From positions 1-17,973 of the forward strand of contig JAURQC010000120.1 in NCBI GenBank assembly GCA_030836325.1: a DNA stretch of 17,973 bases, in the 5' to 3' direction. The notes beneath the pieces were generated by a model that did not search any database, was not told the origin of the DNA, and saw only the letters and a program-made list of their open reading frames with translations. Positions within the stretch are counted from its first letter, which is position 1, and each line of letters starts with the position of its first letter. The position numbers and the translations under genes were made by a program. Shown here piece by piece: positions 6,211 to 15,187 of the stretch. The stretch comes from Candidatus Nanopelagicales bacterium (GTDB taxonomy: Bacteria; Actinomycetota; Actinomycetes; S36-B12).

Positions 6211-7788
6211 GAAAGCGTCTTTGGGCTGATAGGTGCCCCACACATCGCGAAGCGCATCGGAGACTTCGCCGACCGTCGCACGGGCCCTCAGCGCATCGCG
6301 AATCGGGTACAAAAGATTTCCATCACCCGCCGCTGTCTCCCTAATGATTTGCAGGAGGCGTTGGACGTCGTCGTTGTCTCGCTCTGACTTCAACTTCTCC
6401 AAACGCGCCACTTGATCGGCTTCGATCGACATGTCTACCTTGAGTGGGTCGTAATGCTCGTCGCCGTGAACGGTGTACTTGTTAACGCCGACAACGATGC
6501 GCTCGCCACTATCGATCTGCTGAGTGACCCGGTATGCGGAGTTCTCAATCTCCGACTTCTGGAAGCCCTCCTCGATCGCCGCGACAGCACCACCCATCTC
6601 CTCGACGCGATCAATCAACGCCATGGCGGCTTCTTCGATCTCATCGGTGAGTGACTCCACGACATAGGAGCCGGCGAACGGATCCACTGTCTTGGTCACA
6701 TCGGTCTCATAGGCGAGAACCTGTTGTGTGCGAAGGGCAAGACGCGCGGCCTTCTCGCTCGGTAGCGCGATGGCCTCATCAAAGGAGTTCGTGTGTAGCG
6801 ACTGTGTTCCGCCAAGGACGGCCGCTAGACCCTGGACAGCAACGCGAACGAGGTTCACCTCTGGCTGCTGAGCGGTGAGTTGGACGCCGGCCGTTTGGGT
6901 GTGGAACCGGAGCATCATCGACTTCGGGTTCTTCGCACCAAATCGTTCCTTCATGATGCGCGCCCACATGCGTCGTGCTGCACGGAATTTCGCGACCTCT
7001 TCGATGATGGAGGTGCGCGAGACGAAGAAGAACGCCAAGCGCGGGGCGAAGTCGTCGACGTCCTGTCCCGACTCAACCGCCGCGCGGACGTACTCAATGC
7101 CGTCGGCGAGTGTGAACGCGATCTCCTGAACGGGAGTCGCTCCCGCCTCAGCCATGTGATACCCAGAAATGGAAATGGTGTTCCACTTCGGGATCTCATT
7201 GCGGCAGTAAGTGAAGATGTCAGTAATCAAGCGAAGGCTCTGCGCGGGCGGATAGATGTACGTGCCCCGCGCGATGTACTCCTTGAGAACGTCGTTTTGG
7301 ATCGTGCCGCCGAGTTTGTCCGGCGATATCCCCTGCTCTTCTGCGACCAATTGGTAAAGCAGCAGCAAGATCGCCGCGGGTGAGTTGATGGTCATCGAGG
7401 TGGTGACTTGGTCCAGCGGAATACCGTCGAATAGCACCCGCATGTCGTCGATGGAATCGATCGCCACGCCAACCTTGCCGACCTCACCATGCGCGAGCGG
7501 GTGGTCGGAGTCGTAGCCCATCTGTGTGGGCAGATCGAACGCGACCGACAAGCCCATGGTCCCGGCATCGAGAAGTTGCTTGTAGCGCTCGTTGGACTCC
7601 TTGGCGGTGCCGAAGCCGGCGTACTGGCGCATGGTCCACGGCCGGCCCGTGTACATCGTGGGGTAGACGCCGCGGGTGAAGGGGTACTCACCGGGCTCGG
7701 CCAATTGGGTGGCCGCATCCCAGCCATCAAGGGCCGACGGCTCGTAGACGGACTCGAGGGGCAGGCCGGATTCGGTCTCGGACGACAT
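6208..7788 (-). CDS. Methylmalonyl-CoA mutase large (alpha) subunit, catalytic domain only
   Basis: TIM-barrel acyl-CoA mutase subunit, 526 residues, without the C-terminal B12-binding domain found in fused mutases. It rearranges methylmalonyl-CoA and succinyl-CoA using adenosylcobalamin. Seen: [18 protein letters not shown] from 42, [14 protein letters not shown] from 161, [17 protein letters not shown] from 208, and the later [17 protein letters not shown] and NVVR-type segments. Specificity residues fit methylmalonyl-CoA: Tyr in RQYAGF (Y56) and Arg in [11 protein letters not shown] (R174). Isobutyryl-CoA mutases have Phe and Gln at these places. H211 is the catalytic His. The start is ATG 7788; the frame reaches 7860, but the extra 24 residues look like upstream leader. 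The small B12-binding subunit, MeaB and epimerase are not in this window. The gene is divergent from sdhC. Confidence 0.92.
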   Translation of the reverse strand: MSSETESGLPLESVYEPSALDGWDAATQLAEPGEYPFTRGVYPTMYTGRPWTMRQYAGFGTAKESNERYKQLLDAGTMGLSVAFDLPTQMGYDSDHPLAHGEVGKVGVAIDSIDDMRVLFDGIPLDQVTTSMTINSPAAILLLLYQLVAEEQGISPDKLGGTIQNDVLKEYIARGTYIYPPAQSLRLITDIFTYCRNEIPKWNTISISGYHMAEAGATPVQEIAFTLADGIEYVRAAVESGQDVDDFAPRLAFFFVSRTSIIEEVAKFRAARRMWARIMKERFGAKNPKSMMLRFHTQTAGVQLTAQQPEVNLVRVAVQGLAAVLGGTQSLHTNSFDEAIALPSEKAARLALRTQQVLAYETDVTKTVDPFAGSYVVESLTDEIEEAAMALIDRVEEMGGAVAAIEEGFQKSEIENSAYRVTQQIDSGERIVVGVNKYTVHGDEHYDPLKVDMSIEADQVARLEKLKSERDNDDVQRLLQIIRETAAGDGNLLYPIRDALRARATVGEVSDALRDVWGTYQPKDAF

Positions 7789-7974
7789 GACGCACACCCT
7801 AGGGCCAAATCTCTGCGCATAAAAAGCCGATCGGGTCACTGCCAGTGTGAGGCAGAACACCGATCCAGGAGGGAACCCGCCGAGCCGACATCGCTGAGCA
7901 GGGATACGCTGCTCTCATACCAGGCAGGGGCGCCAGCCTCGCCTGAGTTGCCCACACAAAGAGGAGGAACGCCG
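7789..7974. promoter_or_regulatory. Divergent promoter region between the mutase and sdhC
   Basis: A 186-base spacer between two divergently transcribed genes, so it should carry both promoters. It contains a perfect inverted repeat, GAGCAG at 7896-7901 and CTGCTC at 7909-7914 with a 7-base loop. The repeat lies about 60 bases before the sdhC start and could be an operator or a 5'-leader hairpin. No confident -35/-10 pair was found. Confidence 0.45.
7961..7967 (+). promoter_or_regulatory. Ribosome binding site of sdhC that fixes the GTG start
   Basis: GAGGAGG lies seven bases before GTG 7975. It decides the start of sdhC, because the open frame itself extends back to 7489, where it would overlap the divergent mutase gene. 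Confidence 0.85.
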
Positions 7975-8373
7975 GTGGCCACCACCACGCCCGTCGGCAC
8001 GCTCTACCGCGGTGGCGACGGCATGTGGACCTGGGTTCTGCACCGCATCACAGGTGTTTCGGTGTTCTTCTTCTTGTTCGTCCACGTCCTCGACACCGCC
8101 CTAGTGCGTGTCTCACCCGAGGCGTACGACCTCATCATCGCCACGTACAAGACACCGATCGTGAATGTCCTTGAGGTCGGTCTCGTCGGTGCGGTTCTCT
8201 ATCACGCACTCAATGGCGTACGCGTGATCCTCGTTGACTTCTGGTCGCGCGGCCCGCGCTACCAGCGCCAGATGACCTGGGCGATCGCCGCTTTGTGGCT
8301 CGTGGTGATGATCCCGGGCACCTACTACATGATGATTCACACCGTCGAAGCACTGTTCGGGAGTACCCCATGA
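7975..8373 (+). CDS. sdhC: Succinate dehydrogenase cytochrome b556 subunit
   Basis: Membrane anchor subunit of complex II, 132 residues. It starts at GTG with a strong ribosome site seven bases upstream. Three hydrophobic membrane segments lie near residues 24-44, 63-87 and 99-121. H37 (FVHVLDT) and H77 (LYHALNGVR) are the candidate heme-b axial ligands. The N-terminal motif TLYRGGDGMWTWVLHRITG is the quinone-site Arg/Ser region of the actinobacterial form. It passes electrons from the SdhB clusters to the quinone pool in the cytoplasmic membrane. It is the first gene of sdhCDAB; its TGA stop overlaps the sdhD ATG (ATGA, four bases), so translation is coupled. The sequence closely resembles the typical actinobacterial SdhC and shows no anomalies. 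Confidence 0.95.
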   Translation: MATTTPVGTLYRGGDGMWTWVLHRITGVSVFFFLFVHVLDTALVRVSPEAYDLIIATYKTPIVNVLEVGLVGAVLYHALNGVRVILVDFWSRGPRYQRQMTWAIAALWLVVMIPGTYYMMIHTVEALFGSTP

Positions 8374-8783
8374 GCGCCCCCAGCATCGACGCGCCCCGGA
8401 CCCCCCAGGGTGGGCGCCGCACCCGTCAGCGCAGCAACTTCGAGCTCTACTCGTGGCTGTTCATGCGGATTTCCGGCCTAGTCCTGGTTTTCTTGGTCTT
8501 GGGTCATCTGTTCATCATGAACATCCTCGACGGCGGTGTTCAGCGCATCAACTTCGCTTTCGTCGCCGGTCGCTGGGCAAGCCCCTTCTGGCAGGCCTGG
8601 GATCTGACCATGCTGTGGCTGGCCATGTTGCATGGCACCAACGGCATGCGCACGATCATCAACGACTACGCAGAGCGCGATCAGACCCGCTTCTGGCTGA
8701 AGATGCTGCTCTACGTATCCGCGGCCTTCATCATCCTTCTCGGGACGCTGGTCATATTCACGTTCGACCCGAACATCGGCTAA
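8370..8783 (+). CDS. sdhD: Succinate dehydrogenase hydrophobic membrane anchor subunit
   Basis: Second membrane anchor of succinate dehydrogenase, 137 residues. The first 20 or so residues are polar and basic (RRTRQRS), then three membrane segments lie near 33-52, 77-97 and 110-131. H46 (VLGHLFIMN) and H88 ([10 protein letters not shown]) are conserved candidates for heme binding. The [13 protein letters not shown] signature is diagnostic of actinobacterial SdhD. The start ATG 8370 overlaps the sdhC stop; the frame starting at 8295 lies inside sdhC and is rejected. It ends 19 bases before sdhA. It acts with SdhC as the quinone-reducing membrane domain. Nothing unusual is seen. Confidence 0.94.
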   Translation: MSAPSIDAPRTPQGGRRTRQRSNFELYSWLFMRISGLVLVFLVLGHLFIMNILDGGVQRINFAFVAGRWASPFWQAWDLTMLWLAMLHGTNGMRTIINDYAERDQTRFWLKMLLYVSAAFIILLGTLVIFTFDPNIG

Positions 8784-8802
8784 CTGGAGGATCGAGAGCA
8801 CC

Positions 8803-10556
<1,754 letters not shown>

Positions 10557-10557
<1 letters not shown>

Positions 10558-11315
10558 TGACAGCTGTCGTCGAGGAGACCACGGTCCCCGAAACCGAGAT
10601 TCCGGTCGCTACGGACTACACCTTCCGTATTCGTCGTTTCCTGCCCGATGTGGACGACGAGCCGCATTGGGAGGACTACACCGTCGCGCTGTTCCCCACC
10701 GACCGTGTTCTCACCGCCATGGAAAAGATCAAGGGCGAGCTCGACGGCACGCTCAGCTTCCGTCGCTCGTGTGGTCACGGCATTTGTGGTTCGGACGCGA
10801 TGCGCATCAACGGCCGCAATCGACTGGCCTGCAAAACGCTCGTCAAGGACCTCGACGCCAGCAAGCCCATCACCATCGAGGCGATCAAGGGTCTGCCGGT
10901 CGAGAAGGACATGATCGTCGACATGGAGCCGTTCTTTGCGGCCTACCGGCAGGTGCTGCCGTTCTTGATCCCCGAAGGTCACGAGCCCTCCCGCGAGCGT
11001 TTGCAATCAGCCGAGGATCGGGCTCGATTCGATGACACCACCAAGTGCATCCTGTGCGCCTGCTGCACCACGTCCTGCCCGGTCTATTGGACCGACGGCC
11101 AGTACTTCGGTCCCGCGGCGATCGTCGCTGCGCACCGGTTCATCTTCGACAGCCGCGATGCCGGCTTCGAGCAGCGGCTTGAAGTACTCAACGACAAAGA
11201 GGGCGTGTGGCGCTGTCGCACCACCTTTAACTGCACCGATGCTTGCCCGCGTGGCATCGAGGTCACCAAGGCGATCCAAGAGGTCAAGCGCGCACTGATC
11301 TTCCGCCGCGTCTAA
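10557..11315 (+). CDS. sdhB: Succinate dehydrogenase iron-sulfur subunit
   Basis: Electron-transfer subunit of complex II, 252 residues. Cluster ligands are visible. The [2Fe-2S] site is C72, C77, D80 and C92 (CGHGICGSD...LAC), with Asp as one ligand as in E. coli SdhB. The [4Fe-4S] site is C164, C167, C170 and C230 in CILCACC and DACP. The [3Fe-4S] site is C174, C220 and C226 in SCPVYW, WRC and FNC. The final four residues FRRV are preceded by the usual EVKRAL helix. It passes electrons from FAD to the quinone site. It is the last gene of sdhCDAB. The stop is followed by a C-run (11316-11323) and then an unusual 21-bp periodic repeat rather than a hairpin terminator. Confidence 0.96.
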
Positions 11316-11329
11316 CCCCCCCCTTACCC

Positions 11330-11404
11330 CGCGAACTTGCAGTCTGGGAGCGCGAACGTGCAGTTCTCAGGGTCGAACTTGCAGTCTGGGAGCGCGAACT
11401 TGCA
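11330..11404 (+). repeat. 21-bp periodic repeat array, four units of CGCGAACNTGCA
   Basis: Core units at 11330-11341, 11351-11362, 11372-11383 and 11393-11404. Each is 12 bases, separated by exactly 9 bases, giving a constant 21-base period. Units 1 and 4 are CGCGAACTTGCA, unit 2 has G at position 8, and unit 3 begins GT instead of CG. Two of the three spacers are identical (GTCTGGGAG). The array fills the gap between the sdhB stop and the stop of the convergent hydroxyacid dehydrogenase, ending one base before the latter. The same core recurs inverted at 17854-17949. This is not a CRISPR: the units and spacers are far too short. Confidence 0.92.
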
Positions 11405-11405
11405 C

Positions 11406-12386
11406 TCAGTCCACACGAGTCGCGAGCGCTTGGGGATTTTTTGGGTGCGCAGGCAACCGACCTGCGACGACATCTAGGACGGCTTGGGTTGCCTGCTCGG
11501 TCATCGCTTCAATTGACCGGTGGCTGAGCCCAGCGATGTGCGGGGACATGATCACCGTGGGCAGATCTCGCAACGGTGAATCACCAACGGGTTCTTTGGC
11601 GAACGTATCCAAGCCAGCGCCGGCAAGGTGTCCGGATCGAATCGAGTCCGCGAGCGCCTCTTCATCGACGATCCCTCCGCGCGAAACGTTGATCACGAAG
11701 GCGCCCAGCTTCATAGCTGCGAACTGTTCGGCACCGAGCAGATTTCGGGTGCCGACGGTGAGCGGCGCATGAACAGTGACGACGTCACTTCGCGCTAGCA
11801 ATGTCGGCAGGTCGACGAGCTGCGTGCCCTCAGGAGCCACATCCAGGAACGGGTCGTAGACGATCACGGTCGTTCCAAAGGCGAGCAATCGACGGATGAC
11901 CGCGCGACCGATCACACCCGAACCCACCAGCCCCACCGTGGCGCCGTAGAGGTCGCCAGGGGTGAGCGATCCAGCGCGATCCCACCGTCCGTCGCGGATT
12001 GCTGCATCGTTCTCCGCGAGGCGTCGCTGCAAAGCGAGAATCATGGCCAGCGCATGATCGGCAACCGCCTCTTCATTCGCACCCGGAGTTGTTGCCACCA
12101 CTACCCCTGCCTCGGTGGCAGCGTCCATGTCTATCGCGTCGACTCCCACCCCAGTGCGGGCAATCACCTTGAGGCGCGGACATGCCGCGAACACGGTTGC
12201 GTCAAATGTATCGGTGCTCGCGATAACACCCACTGCATCGCCGAGGATCTCAGCAAGCTCGGCCGGGGTTCGGTTACTAGTTCGAGGATGGAGTCTGATT
12301 CCCAAGCCTGCTTGTCTTAGCAGTGCGCCTGTGGTCGGTCCGTCGACGTCAAACACGGGCCACGTGACGACTACGTCCTTACTCAC
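11406..12386 (-). CDS. D-isomer-specific 2-hydroxyacid dehydrogenase
   Basis: NAD(P)-dependent 2-hydroxyacid dehydrogenase of the phosphoglycerate/glyoxylate dehydrogenase family, about 326 residues. Seen: the catalytic-domain start KDVVVTWPVF, RTGVGVDAIDM with the family's 'GxGxDxID', the Rossmann motif GSGVIG at 155-160 with D178 at the end of the second strand (suggesting NAD), R236 in NVSRGG, E265 in AKEP, and H283 in SPHIAG. The catalytic triad Arg-Glu-His is complete. The start is uncertain. GTG 12386 is preferred, with GGGG just upstream and the family's usual N-terminus. ATG 12434 has no ribosome site and adds 16 unlike residues. It interconverts a 2-oxoacid and a D-2-hydroxyacid; the substrate is unknown. 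It is divergent from the HpaI-type aldolase, so a product such as a 2-oxoacid is plausible. Confidence 0.9.
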   Translation of the reverse strand: MSKDVVVTWPVFDVDGPTTGALLRQAGLGIRLHPRTSNRTPAELAEILGDAVGVIASTDTFDATVFAACPRLKVIARTGVGVDAIDMDAATEAGVVVATTPGANEEAVADHALAMILALQRRLAENDAAIRDGRWDRAGSLTPGDLYGATVGLVGSGVIGRAVIRRLLAFGTTVIVYDPFLDVAPEGTQLVDLPTLLARSDVVTVHAPLTVGTRNLLGAEQFAAMKLGAFVINVSRGGIVDEEALADSIRSGHLAGAGLDTFAKEPVGDSPLRDLPTVIMSPHIAGLSHRSIEAMTEQATQAVLDVVAGRLPAHPKNPQALATRVD

Positions 12387-12458
12387 ACTCAACCCCACAT
12401 TCTGTAAAGGCCATCCACCGCGTAGCCTCACCATACGGTGTCAAGCGAAAGGCAAGCG
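12387..12458. promoter_or_regulatory. Short divergent promoter region, hydroxyacid dehydrogenase / aldolase
   Basis: About 72 bases between two divergent starts, so both promoters must fit here or overlap the coding ends. A perfect TTGACA exists on the minus strand (12439-12444), but no matching -10 box at 16-18 bases was seen. AAGG lies before the aldolase ATG 12459. Confidence 0.35.
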
Positions 12459-13238
12459 ATGCGTCCGAACCCGTGGTTAGAAGCCATCCGCGCAGGAAAC
12501 ACAGCAATCGGCAGTTGGATTTCCAACGCATCCACCATCAACGCCGAGATCATGGCCAACGCCGGTTTCGACTACGTGGCCATCGATACACAGCACGGGG
12601 CGATCGACTATTCGACGATGCTTCCGATGCTGCAAGTCCTCTCGCTCGGTCCGGCAACACCGATCGTGCGCGTGCCATCCTGCGACTCCGGGCACATCGG
12701 TAAAGCCCTCGATGCCGGAGCACGCGCGGTGATCGTGCCAATGGTCAACGACCGCGAAACCTGCGAGCGGGCACTGTCCTACACGCGCTACGCACCCGAC
12801 GGTGAGCGCAGCTTCGGTCCAACCCGAGCGGTTCTGGTCGAAGGGGACGACTACTTCGACTACGCACTCGATCAGATCTCCGTCATCCCGATGATCGAAA
12901 CAGCCGAGGCCATGAGGAACATCGACGACATCCTCAGCGTTCCCGGTATCGAAGCCATCTACGTCGGCCCGAACGATCTGTCGATCAGCCTGGGCATCAA
13001 GCCGAACACCACCGATCCTCGGCTCGATGAAGCGATGGTCGAGATCGTCGCCGGTTGCCGACGCAACGGCGTGGTTCCCGGCGTGCACGCCAGTGCAGCG
13101 CTGTGCGCTAAGCGAGTCGAGCAAGGGTTCGGCATGGTCACGGTGAGCGCGGACGTCGTCGCTTTGCGCAAGCAAGTCGGGGAAGATCTCGCAACCGCCC
13201 GCGGCACCGTCGCCGAAGCGATCACCAGCACCTACTAG
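12459..13238 (+). CDS. HpcH/HpaI-family class II aldolase (2-keto-3-deoxy acid aldolase type)
   Basis: Metal-dependent aldolase, 259 residues, the usual size of HpaI/RhmA/GarL enzymes. These cleave 4-hydroxy-2-keto or 2-keto-3-deoxy acids to pyruvate plus an aldehyde. Seen: GSWISN from 18, DYVAIDTQHGAIDY with catalytic H46, PIVRVP with R71, the metal-binding E147 in PMIETAEAM, D173 in VGPNDLSISLG, and the ALDAGARAVIVPMV helix. All known catalytic and metal residues are kept. The start is ATG 12459 with AAGG six bases upstream; GTG 12438 is the alternative. Its stop codon abuts the convergent lactonase stop with no gap. The neighbours (lactonase, iolE, iolD, hydroxyacid dehydrogenase) suggest a role in sugar-acid or inositol-derived acid breakdown. 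The true substrate is not shown. Confidence 0.9.
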   Translation: MRPNPWLEAIRAGNTAIGSWISNASTINAEIMANAGFDYVAIDTQHGAIDYSTMLPMLQVLSLGPATPIVRVPSCDSGHIGKALDAGARAVIVPMVNDRETCERALSYTRYAPDGERSFGPTRAVLVEGDDYFDYALDQISVIPMIETAEAMRNIDDILSVPGIEAIYVGPNDLSISLGIKPNTTDPRLDEAMVEIVAGCRRNGVVPGVHASAALCAKRVEQGFGMVTVSADVVALRKQVGEDLATARGTVAEAITSTY

Positions 13239-14132
13239 TTAGACCGTCACAGCACAGAGCGGTTCAAGTAAGCCGCGAACACCGGGCTCGAAGGCCACAA
13301 GGGATCCGGCAGCAAGCGGGCCCTCGGCAGCCGGTTGACGACCACCCGAGCTGATCGATGTCACCACCATGGTGTCCAGATCCGGTCCCGCGAAAGCCGG
13401 CATCGACGGTTTGTGAACAGGAAGTTCGACCGTTCGATCTAAACGACCATCGGGGGTGATGCGAACGACCGCCCAGCCGTAGACACATGCCACCCAGTAG
13501 CAACCATCCACGTCAACGCACGCCCCGTCTGGCTTACCCGGTAGTGGGGCGAAGTCAAAAAGGGGACGCTTGTTGTGCGCCGTCCCGGAATCGACGTCGT
13601 AATCGAACATCCAGATGACTTGCTCGGAGGTATCGGTCCAGTACATCGTTTGCTGATCCGGCGAGAACGCCAGTCCGTTCGAAGTGGCGACTCGTTCGAC
13701 TACCGTCGTGACCGAGCCGTCGATGTCAACGCAGAAGAGATGACCACGCGGAAAGCCTGCTTCCAACTCGGACCCTTCATCCATGGAGCCAACCCACAAT
13801 CGACCGCGCGGGTCGCAGCGACCATCGTTCATGCGAATGAGCGGATTGCTCTCCAGCGCAACAAGTTCGGCCCAGTCTCCCGTGACTGCGTCGTACTCGA
13901 TCAGCCCTGCTCCCATGCCAACAACGAACGAATGCTCGCGCTCAGTCAGAGCAATGCACGCAGGCCTTCCCGGAAGAAACCATGACGACGGTTCCTCGCT
14001 ACCCCAGCGCAAAGCCTGGATGGAAGAGGCGTCGACATCGACCCAGTAAAGAGTCGAGTCACGTTCGGACCACACCGGCGACTCACCGAGCTTGGCCCGG
14101 TGCGTGCCGAGGACCCGAACCTCGGGGTTCAC
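13239..14132 (-). CDS. SMP-30/gluconolactonase-family sugar lactonase
   Basis: Six-bladed beta-propeller lactonase of the SMP-30/gluconolactonase/LRE family, 297 residues. The divalent-metal ligands are visible: E17 in LGESPVW, N152 in TSNGLAFSPD, and D202 in GKPDGACVDVDG. The substrate-site N102 lies in RMNDGRCDPRGRLWVGSM. The repeated blade motif (DVDG-YWVA, MYWTDT, LYWVDVD) is evident. It likely hydrolyses an aldonolactone to the free acid in the cytoplasm, as no signal peptide is seen. The start is GTG 14132, four-base GTGA overlap with the iolE stop, so it is co-translated after iolE. An alternative substrate is a lactone from inositol oxidation. The family is clear and the substrate is inferred. 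Confidence 0.9.
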   Translation of the reverse strand: MNPEVRVLGTHRAKLGESPVWSERDSTLYWVDVDASSIQALRWGSEEPSSWFLPGRPACIALTEREHSFVVGMGAGLIEYDAVTGDWAELVALESNPLIRMNDGRCDPRGRLWVGSMDEGSELEAGFPRGHLFCVDIDGSVTTVVERVATSNGLAFSPDQQTMYWTDTSEQVIWMFDYDVDSGTAHNKRPLFDFAPLPGKPDGACVDVDGCYWVACVYGWAVVRITPDGRLDRTVELPVHKPSMPAFAGPDLDTMVVTSISSGGRQPAAEGPLAAGSLVAFEPGVRGLLEPLCAVTV

Positions 14133-15019
14133 AGTTCCGCAGCGACCTTCTTCAAGAACTCAACGCTCGCTCGCGCATCCTCAATGGGTCCGGTACCTGG
14201 CTCGGGATCACCCGCCAGCGAGCAGTCCTGCTCGAGCACGTACCAGCCCTGGTAGCCGCGACCCTCGAGATACTTGATAACGCCGGCCAGGTCGACGTCA
14301 CCCGAGCCAGCGGGCACGAACATTCCGTCGATCGTTGCTTGACGGAAGGGAACCTCTCCATTGCGGACTTTCTCGGCCATCTCGTTGGTCAGGTCCTTGA
14401 TGTGGACGTGCAGGACCCGGTCACCAGCATCTTTGACCACCTGCAGCGGGTCGACACCCGACAAGAACAGGTGACCGGTGTCGACGCACATTCCCACGTC
14501 ACAGGAGTTCAGAAGGCGATCGACCTGGTTTTGCCGAGAGATTGCCATTCCCCAGTGCGGGTGGAGCGCGGTCGCCAGTCCACGAGCCTCAGTGATGTCC
14601 TGGAACCGGCGCACGTTCTTCAAAAAGACCTTCCACTGGTCGTCGTCCATGTCGATCTCAGTGTCGTAGCCGTCGTAGTGCGAACGCGGCCCGAGCACAA
14701 CGGTGGAAGCGCCGGCTGTAGCAAGCTGGTCGCTGGCTCGGCCGAAGTAGTCGAGATCGGCCTCCATGTCCTTATCGCGGTACAAGATCGCGGGGACGAA
14801 GGCGCCGACCATCGACATGTCGTAGCCGGCAACGAAATCCTTGAGCTCCTCGGGGTCACTCGGCAAGAAACCATCAGGGCCGAGTTCGGTGGCACTGAGG
14901 CCGACTTCGCGCATCTCGGACATCACCCTGGCGGGATCCATCATGTAGCCCCAACCCGCGGAGGCGTCGGCGCCCCAGGTGATAGGTGCTCCGGCAACCC
15001 GGCTCAACATGTCGCTCAT
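14129..15019 (-). CDS. iolE: Inosose dehydratase-like sugar isomerase/epimerase (IolE type)
   Basis: Xylose-isomerase-like TIM-barrel protein, 296 residues. IolE dehydrates 2-keto-myo-inositol (scyllo-inosose) to 3D-trihydroxycyclohexane-1,2-dione. Seen: the IolE N-terminal signature APITWG at 11-16, GWGYMMDP from 22, ATELGPDGFLP with E45, the HPHWG pair H153/H155, VDTGHL with D180 and H183, VLHVHIKDL from 202, and the C-terminal WYVLEQD. The metal Glu/Asp/His set of the family is present. ATG 15019 has AGAGGA five bases upstream. The gene is divergent from iolD, which uses its product, strongly supporting the assignment. Another sugar isomerase/epimerase is possible, but the signature favours IolE. 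The stop overlaps the lactonase start. Confidence 0.87.
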   Translation of the reverse strand: MSDMLSRVAGAPITWGADASAGWGYMMDPARVMSEMREVGLSATELGPDGFLPSDPEELKDFVAGYDMSMVGAFVPAILYRDKDMEADLDYFGRASDQLATAGASTVVLGPRSHYDGYDTEIDMDDDQWKVFLKNVRRFQDITEARGLATALHPHWGMAISRQNQVDRLLNSCDVGMCVDTGHLFLSGVDPLQVVKDAGDRVLHVHIKDLTNEMAEKVRNGEVPFRQATIDGMFVPAGSGDVDLAGVIKYLEGRGYQGWYVLEQDCSLAGDPEPGTGPIEDARASVEFLKKVAAEL

Positions 15020-15187
15020 TGCGGTCCTCTCGAAACGTCAAAATCTGGAAAATGTGCGGCCGACCCCTTGGCGTGGGAGCCTTCCTACCCCTAAGTTGGA
15101 ACGTGCCAACGCGCAGCATGGCACAGTATGCCCCGACTTTCGAGCCCGCAATCCGACCAAAAATCATGACCCGTCCAGGAGGACACA
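15020..15187. promoter_or_regulatory. Divergent iolE/iolD promoter region
   Basis: A 168-base spacer between two divergent genes of the same pathway, so a shared regulatory region is expected. It holds the near-palindrome listed separately. The iolD ribosome site AGGAGG (15177-15182) lies five bases before GTG 15188. I could not assign -35/-10 boxes with confidence. Confidence 0.55.
15095..15110. promoter_or_regulatory. Operator candidate, 16-bp near-perfect palindrome
   Basis: GTTGGAACGTGCCAAC: the two 8-base half-sites agree at seven of eight positions, with a central CG. A central CG with symmetric outer GG/CC fits the style of LacI/GalR-family operators, which commonly control iol genes in actinobacteria. 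No regulator gene is in the window, so the regulator family is inference. The position between iolE and iolD is appropriate for joint control. Confidence 0.5.

Noticed and set aside
12439..12444. Perfect TTGACA box on the minus strand upstream of the hydroxyacid dehydrogenase
   Set aside because: No -10 element is found at the normal 16-18 base spacing, so a promoter is not called.
13236..13241. Convergent stop codons of the aldolase and lactonase abut with no gap (TAG then TTA)
   Set aside because: Unusual but compatible with ordinary compaction. No terminator or repeat is visible here, unlike at the 11330 convergent junction.
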